Shown: positions 61,216-64,000 of the stretch, piece after piece
Position numbering within the stretch: the stretch's first letter is position 1
Layout: each line of letters opens with the position of its first letter
Virus record (IMG/VR): IMGVR_UViG_3300042889_001503
Coordinates: 1-64,000 of that record
Origin: a virus
Reading direction: 5' to 3' (one strand)
Length of the DNA: 64,000 nucleotides
The notes under the pieces: model-generated
Databases searched by the model: none
The model's input: the letters and a program-made list of their open reading frames with translations, nothing else
What the model was told of the DNA's origin: nothing
Translations under genes and position numbers: made by a program

Positions 61216-64000
61216 GTGAGTCAAAATATAAATCAATTTCCGAAACCAAATTGGGGTGTAAAATTAGCGTTAGACGTTAGTGATATATCATTATCTACTG
61301 ATGAAAGAAACTATAAAGAAGAGGTTGTTTTTTCCCCTTATTTAATTGCCGAGACATATGGTAATAAATTACCTATTAATTTTGATATTAATAACCCAAT
61401 TTCTGCACAACAAATTGATTTATACTATAAAAACTATAACTTCAATAATCTTTTTGTTTCTAAAAACTATTACAACCCTGATAATGTTGATTTATTTTGT
61501 TTAACCGCTAATACATCTTGTGATATTGGTTTAACCGGGATTGACAATGGGTTGGTGGAATCAATGACGGGACAGTCAATCACATTTACAAACGGTATTA
61601 ATGATTACACCAAATTCAATAGATTGTCTTTTGATAGACGATTAAAGTTATTTCAAGTTACAGGATACACTAGTTCTAATGTTAGATTCTCAGGTTTTAA
61701 TGACACAATATTATATGAGGTTGTTAGTAAAAATGATAGTGTAGGTAGATACCACGAACTTTATGGTGGATTCTATCAAGGGTTCTATAGATTATTTGGT
61801 TATGACTATAACATTTTTCCTGAAAGAATGAATAAAGGATGGTCGGTTGAAATGTTGTTAAAACCAAGATTAATTAACGAATATACTCCATCGTTAGGTG
61901 AAACAACCTTAAATGAGATTTACCCAAACAACAAAGATATATTCTTTTACTTTGGGGCTCGTGCTGAAAATAAATTCTATCATTACGCCGACGGACACCC
62001 AAGATGTTTTACCGGTTACACTAGAGTTACCTCAGAGGTCACAGGTTTAACAACTTGTGCTTGTTGTAATAATTCTGTTGTTAATAGTAGATGTATCTAT
62101 GTTTATCCACCTAGACCAACTAAAGCGGATTGTGATGGTTGTATTAGTTGTGGTTGGGAATATAAAATACACGATTGTCCATTACCTACACCAACACCAA
62201 CTCCAACACCAACTCCGATACCGGTCCCTTCAAATTGCGAACCAATCACGGCTTGTACTGCGGGATGTACTTGTGTACAATGTATATCTTGTAACGATTG
62301 TCAAACTTGTGATAATTGTAATGTAACTCCGGGTTCAGTTGAGAATACTTGTGAGAGTGACCCATTGTTTGATTCAATGTCAAACGCATTATCATTTAAA
62401 TTATGTGGTGACCCACATAACCCTCAAATTGGTGTTAGATTACTAAGATTTACCGGAGGATGTGAGACTAGTGGAAGTTGTTCAACAACAGGAATTACTT
62501 ACACAACAGGATACACTATAGACAATTATTGTACACCACCAATTTATCCTTATTGTTTAGAAGTTAATCCAAGTTATTTAGATATGGAACATTGGTTTCA
62601 TATTACAGCCGTTTGGGAGAGATATACTTGGTTAGACACTTGTGACTTATGGTATAGAGGGGGTATTGGAGATATCACGGAGAAAAAATATTTAGATGGA
62701 TTAGCAAATAACTCAAAAGAGTTAATCACTGTTCCATATACACAAACTTGTGGGACTGACCCACAACAAATTGATTTGGTTAATCTAAATGAGAAATGGT
62801 TGATTGATAAGGATTTTAGAAAAGGAAGATTAAAAATATACATTAATGGAAGAATATTCCACACATTTCAAGATATTGAGGAAATTATCCCAAGAGCATT
62901 ATCCACAGATAAGGAAAAACAAGTCGGTGTTCCTTATAATATTTCGTGGGGTGGTGGAACCCAAGGTTTAAGAGAAAATTTAACTTTCTCGGCAATTACC
63001 GGAACAACTTATATCCAAGACCCGGAATGTTTACCAACTAACGATTTGTTAGGAACAACGTTTAGTGGATTAACGACTGATATATTATTAGAACAAAATT
63101 TTGGTGGAACATTTGATGGGGGTATATCTCAATTCAGAATGTATGTGGAGCCATTATCATCAGACGAAGTTAAACATAATTTTAAATTATTAAAAGATAC
63201 GTTTGATATGTTTAATCCTGATTGCCCTGATTGTGGTGAAAATTTCTGTCCGGTTGATGATTTTACATATGTGATTAATGGTCCTACTCCAACACCTACC
63301 AATACTCAAACACCAACACCCACATCAGAACCATTAAATTTAACCCTTTTCGTGGAATATACACCGGGTTCTATAATTGCGTATTATAGATTAGTATTGA
63401 ACCGTTCATATAGTGAAGAAATAAATGTTACTTTTGAAAATGTTCTAAATGTCTATAGTGGGACTCCGATTACAATATTTACTGGTGTTACGGTTAGTTT
63501 AGGGGATTTATCAGGACAAACTATTGTTACAATAAATGAAGATTATAACAACTATAATGGGGAACCATTTTTTAGTCAATTATCGGGAACTCCGAATGGA
63601 AGTACGTGGGAAATAATTTTAATCCAACCAACACCAACCCCAACACCAACTAATACCGTAACTCCAACTAATACCATAACACCAACTAATACCGTAACTC
63701 CAACTAATACCATAACACCAACACAAACCTTAACTCCGACTAATACCATAACACCAACACAAACCTTAACTCCGACTAATACTCCAACTGAAACACCAAC
63801 TCAAACCTTAACTGAAACTCCGACAAACACTCCAACTCCGACTATTACAGAAACTCCAACTAATACTCCAACAAATACCTTAACACCAACTCCGACCCCT
63901 ACACCAATTATACCATTAGTTTTAATACAAGGTTTATTTTCTTATGAAGGTTGCATACCTTGTGAGACTTCTTGTTTATTAGGTTTAATTACTTTATATA
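61216..64000 (+). CDS. Large LamG-like, Pro-Thr-linked virion protein (partial, runs off the window)
   Basis: The frame is open from a GTG at 61216 to the last base, at least 928 codons; no ATG is available before the upstream stop. Residues about 195-260 and 440-570 look like a split LamG/concanavalin-like domain (GWSVEMLLKPRLI; RKGRLKIYINGRIFHTFQD). Cys-rich segments lie between (CVQCISCNDCQTCDNC). Pro-Thr linkers at about 318-337, 693-704 and from 805 onwards resemble those of the adhesin genes. It is probably a tail or fibre protein that binds glycans. Confidence 0.75.
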   Translation, partial: MSQNINQFPKPNWGVKLALDVSDISLSTDERNYKEEVVFSPYLIAETYGNKLPINFDINNPISAQQIDLYYKNYNFNNLFVSKNYYNPDNVDLFCLTANTSCDIGLTGIDNGLVESMTGQSITFTNGINDYTKFNRLSFDRRLKLFQVTGYTSSNVRFSGFNDTILYEVVSKNDSVGRYHELYGGFYQGFYRLFGYDYNIFPERMNKGWSVEMLLKPRLINEYTPSLGETTLNEIYPNNKDIFFYFGARAENKFYHYADGHPRCFTGYTRVTSEVTGLTTCACCNNSVVNSRCIYVYPPRPTKADCDGCISCGWEYKIHDCPLPTPTPTPTPTPIPVPSNCEPITACTAGCTCVQCISCNDCQTCDNCNVTPGSVENTCESDPLFDSMSNALSFKLCGDPHNPQIGVRLLRFTGGCETSGSCSTTGITYTTGYTIDNYCTPPIYPYCLEVNPSYLDMEHWFHITAVWERYTWLDTCDLWYRGGIGDITEKKYLDGLANNSKELITVPYTQTCGTDPQQIDLVNLNEKWLIDKDFRKGRLKIYINGRIFHTFQDIEEIIPRALSTDKEKQVGVPYNISWGGGTQGLRENLTFSAITGTTYIQDPECLPTNDLLGTTFSGLTTDILLEQNFGGTFDGGISQFRMYVEPLSSDEVKHNFKLLKDTFDMFNPDCPDCGENFCPVDDFTYVINGPTPTPTNTQTPTPTSEPLNLTLFVEYTPGSIIAYYRLVLNRSYSEEINVTFENVLNVYSGTPITIFTGVTVSLGDLSGQTIVTINEDYNNYNGEPFFSQLSGTPNGSTWEIILIQPTPTPTPTNTVTPTNTITPTNTVTPTNTITPTQTLTPTNTITPTQTLTPTNTPTETPTQTLTETPTNTPTPTITETPTNTPTNTLTPTPTPTPIIPLVLIQGLFSYEGCIPCETSCLLGLITLY
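63640..63905 (+). repeat. Pro-Thr-coding repeats, TNTITPT type
   Basis: Tandem units such as ACTAATACCATAACACCA and CAAACCTTAACTCCGACTAA recur several times almost without change, encoding TPTNTITPTQT linkers of the gene at 61216. Confidence 0.85.

Overview
The window is a piece of a large, AT-rich, tailed double-stranded DNA phage with a T4-type (myovirus) morphogenesis module. The host is very probably a Bacteroidota/Flavobacteriia-like bacterium. T4-type features are a large terminase, gp20-like portal, gp21-like prohead protease, acidic scaffold, gp23-like major capsid protein, gp5-like baseplate hub and a gp55-like late sigma factor. Host clues are starts that almost all lack a Shine-Dalgarno sequence, promoters of the Bacteroidota type (TTTG-N19-TAnnTTTG), a bS21 that looks like Flavobacteriia bS21, and BspA-like surface repeats. 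I saw no tRNA, rRNA or CRISPR array, and no gene-free stretch longer than about 170 bases between genes. The window is cut inside a gene at its right end.

Layout. 1-4335 (+): a hypothetical protein, a compact M20-type peptidase, and three small proteins with a shared N-terminal leader, two of them with peptidoglycan-binding-like domains. 4350-6395 (-): a ClpC-like AAA+ unfoldase. 6508-13808 (+): small proteins, a nucleotidyltransferase-like protein, acidic or low-complexity probable virion proteins, and the large terminase. 13829-25006 (+): five adhesin/tail-fibre-like genes with Pro-Thr linkers, long arrays of BspA-like (DUF285) repeats and, in the last, a C-terminal Hint domain. 25071-33008 (+): portal, prohead protease, scaffold and capsid genes, interrupted by a bS21 gene on the minus strand. 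33104-36755: an HNH endonuclease, an OmpA-like protein, a small secreted protein and a zinc metallopeptidase.

36767-61160 (-) is a long leftward block. It begins with small proteins and baseplate/tail proteins, followed by the late sigma factor. Next comes a glycan island: several glycosyltransferases plus Gmd, a GDP-fucose-synthase-type SDR and a PLP enzyme whose lysine is replaced by histidine, which together suggest GDP-L-colitose synthesis. PhoH, dUTPase and a DEDDy exonuclease are mixed in, and the block ends with small probable virion proteins. From 61216 (+) a large LamG-like, cysteine-rich, Pro-Thr-linked structural gene runs off the end.

How it may fit together (inference). The gp55-like sigma factor would drive the many TATTTATA/TATAAATA elements in front of virion genes. 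A few genes (peptidase, ClpC, secreted protein) instead carry host-type promoters and may be expressed early. Several small proteins share an N-terminal leader ending in SEQ that resembles a capsid-targeting propeptide cut by the gp21-like protease. The phage bS21 gene is the only one with a perfect Shine-Dalgarno sequence, suggesting that it changes or senses ribosome state. The sugar island may decorate the virion or the host surface.
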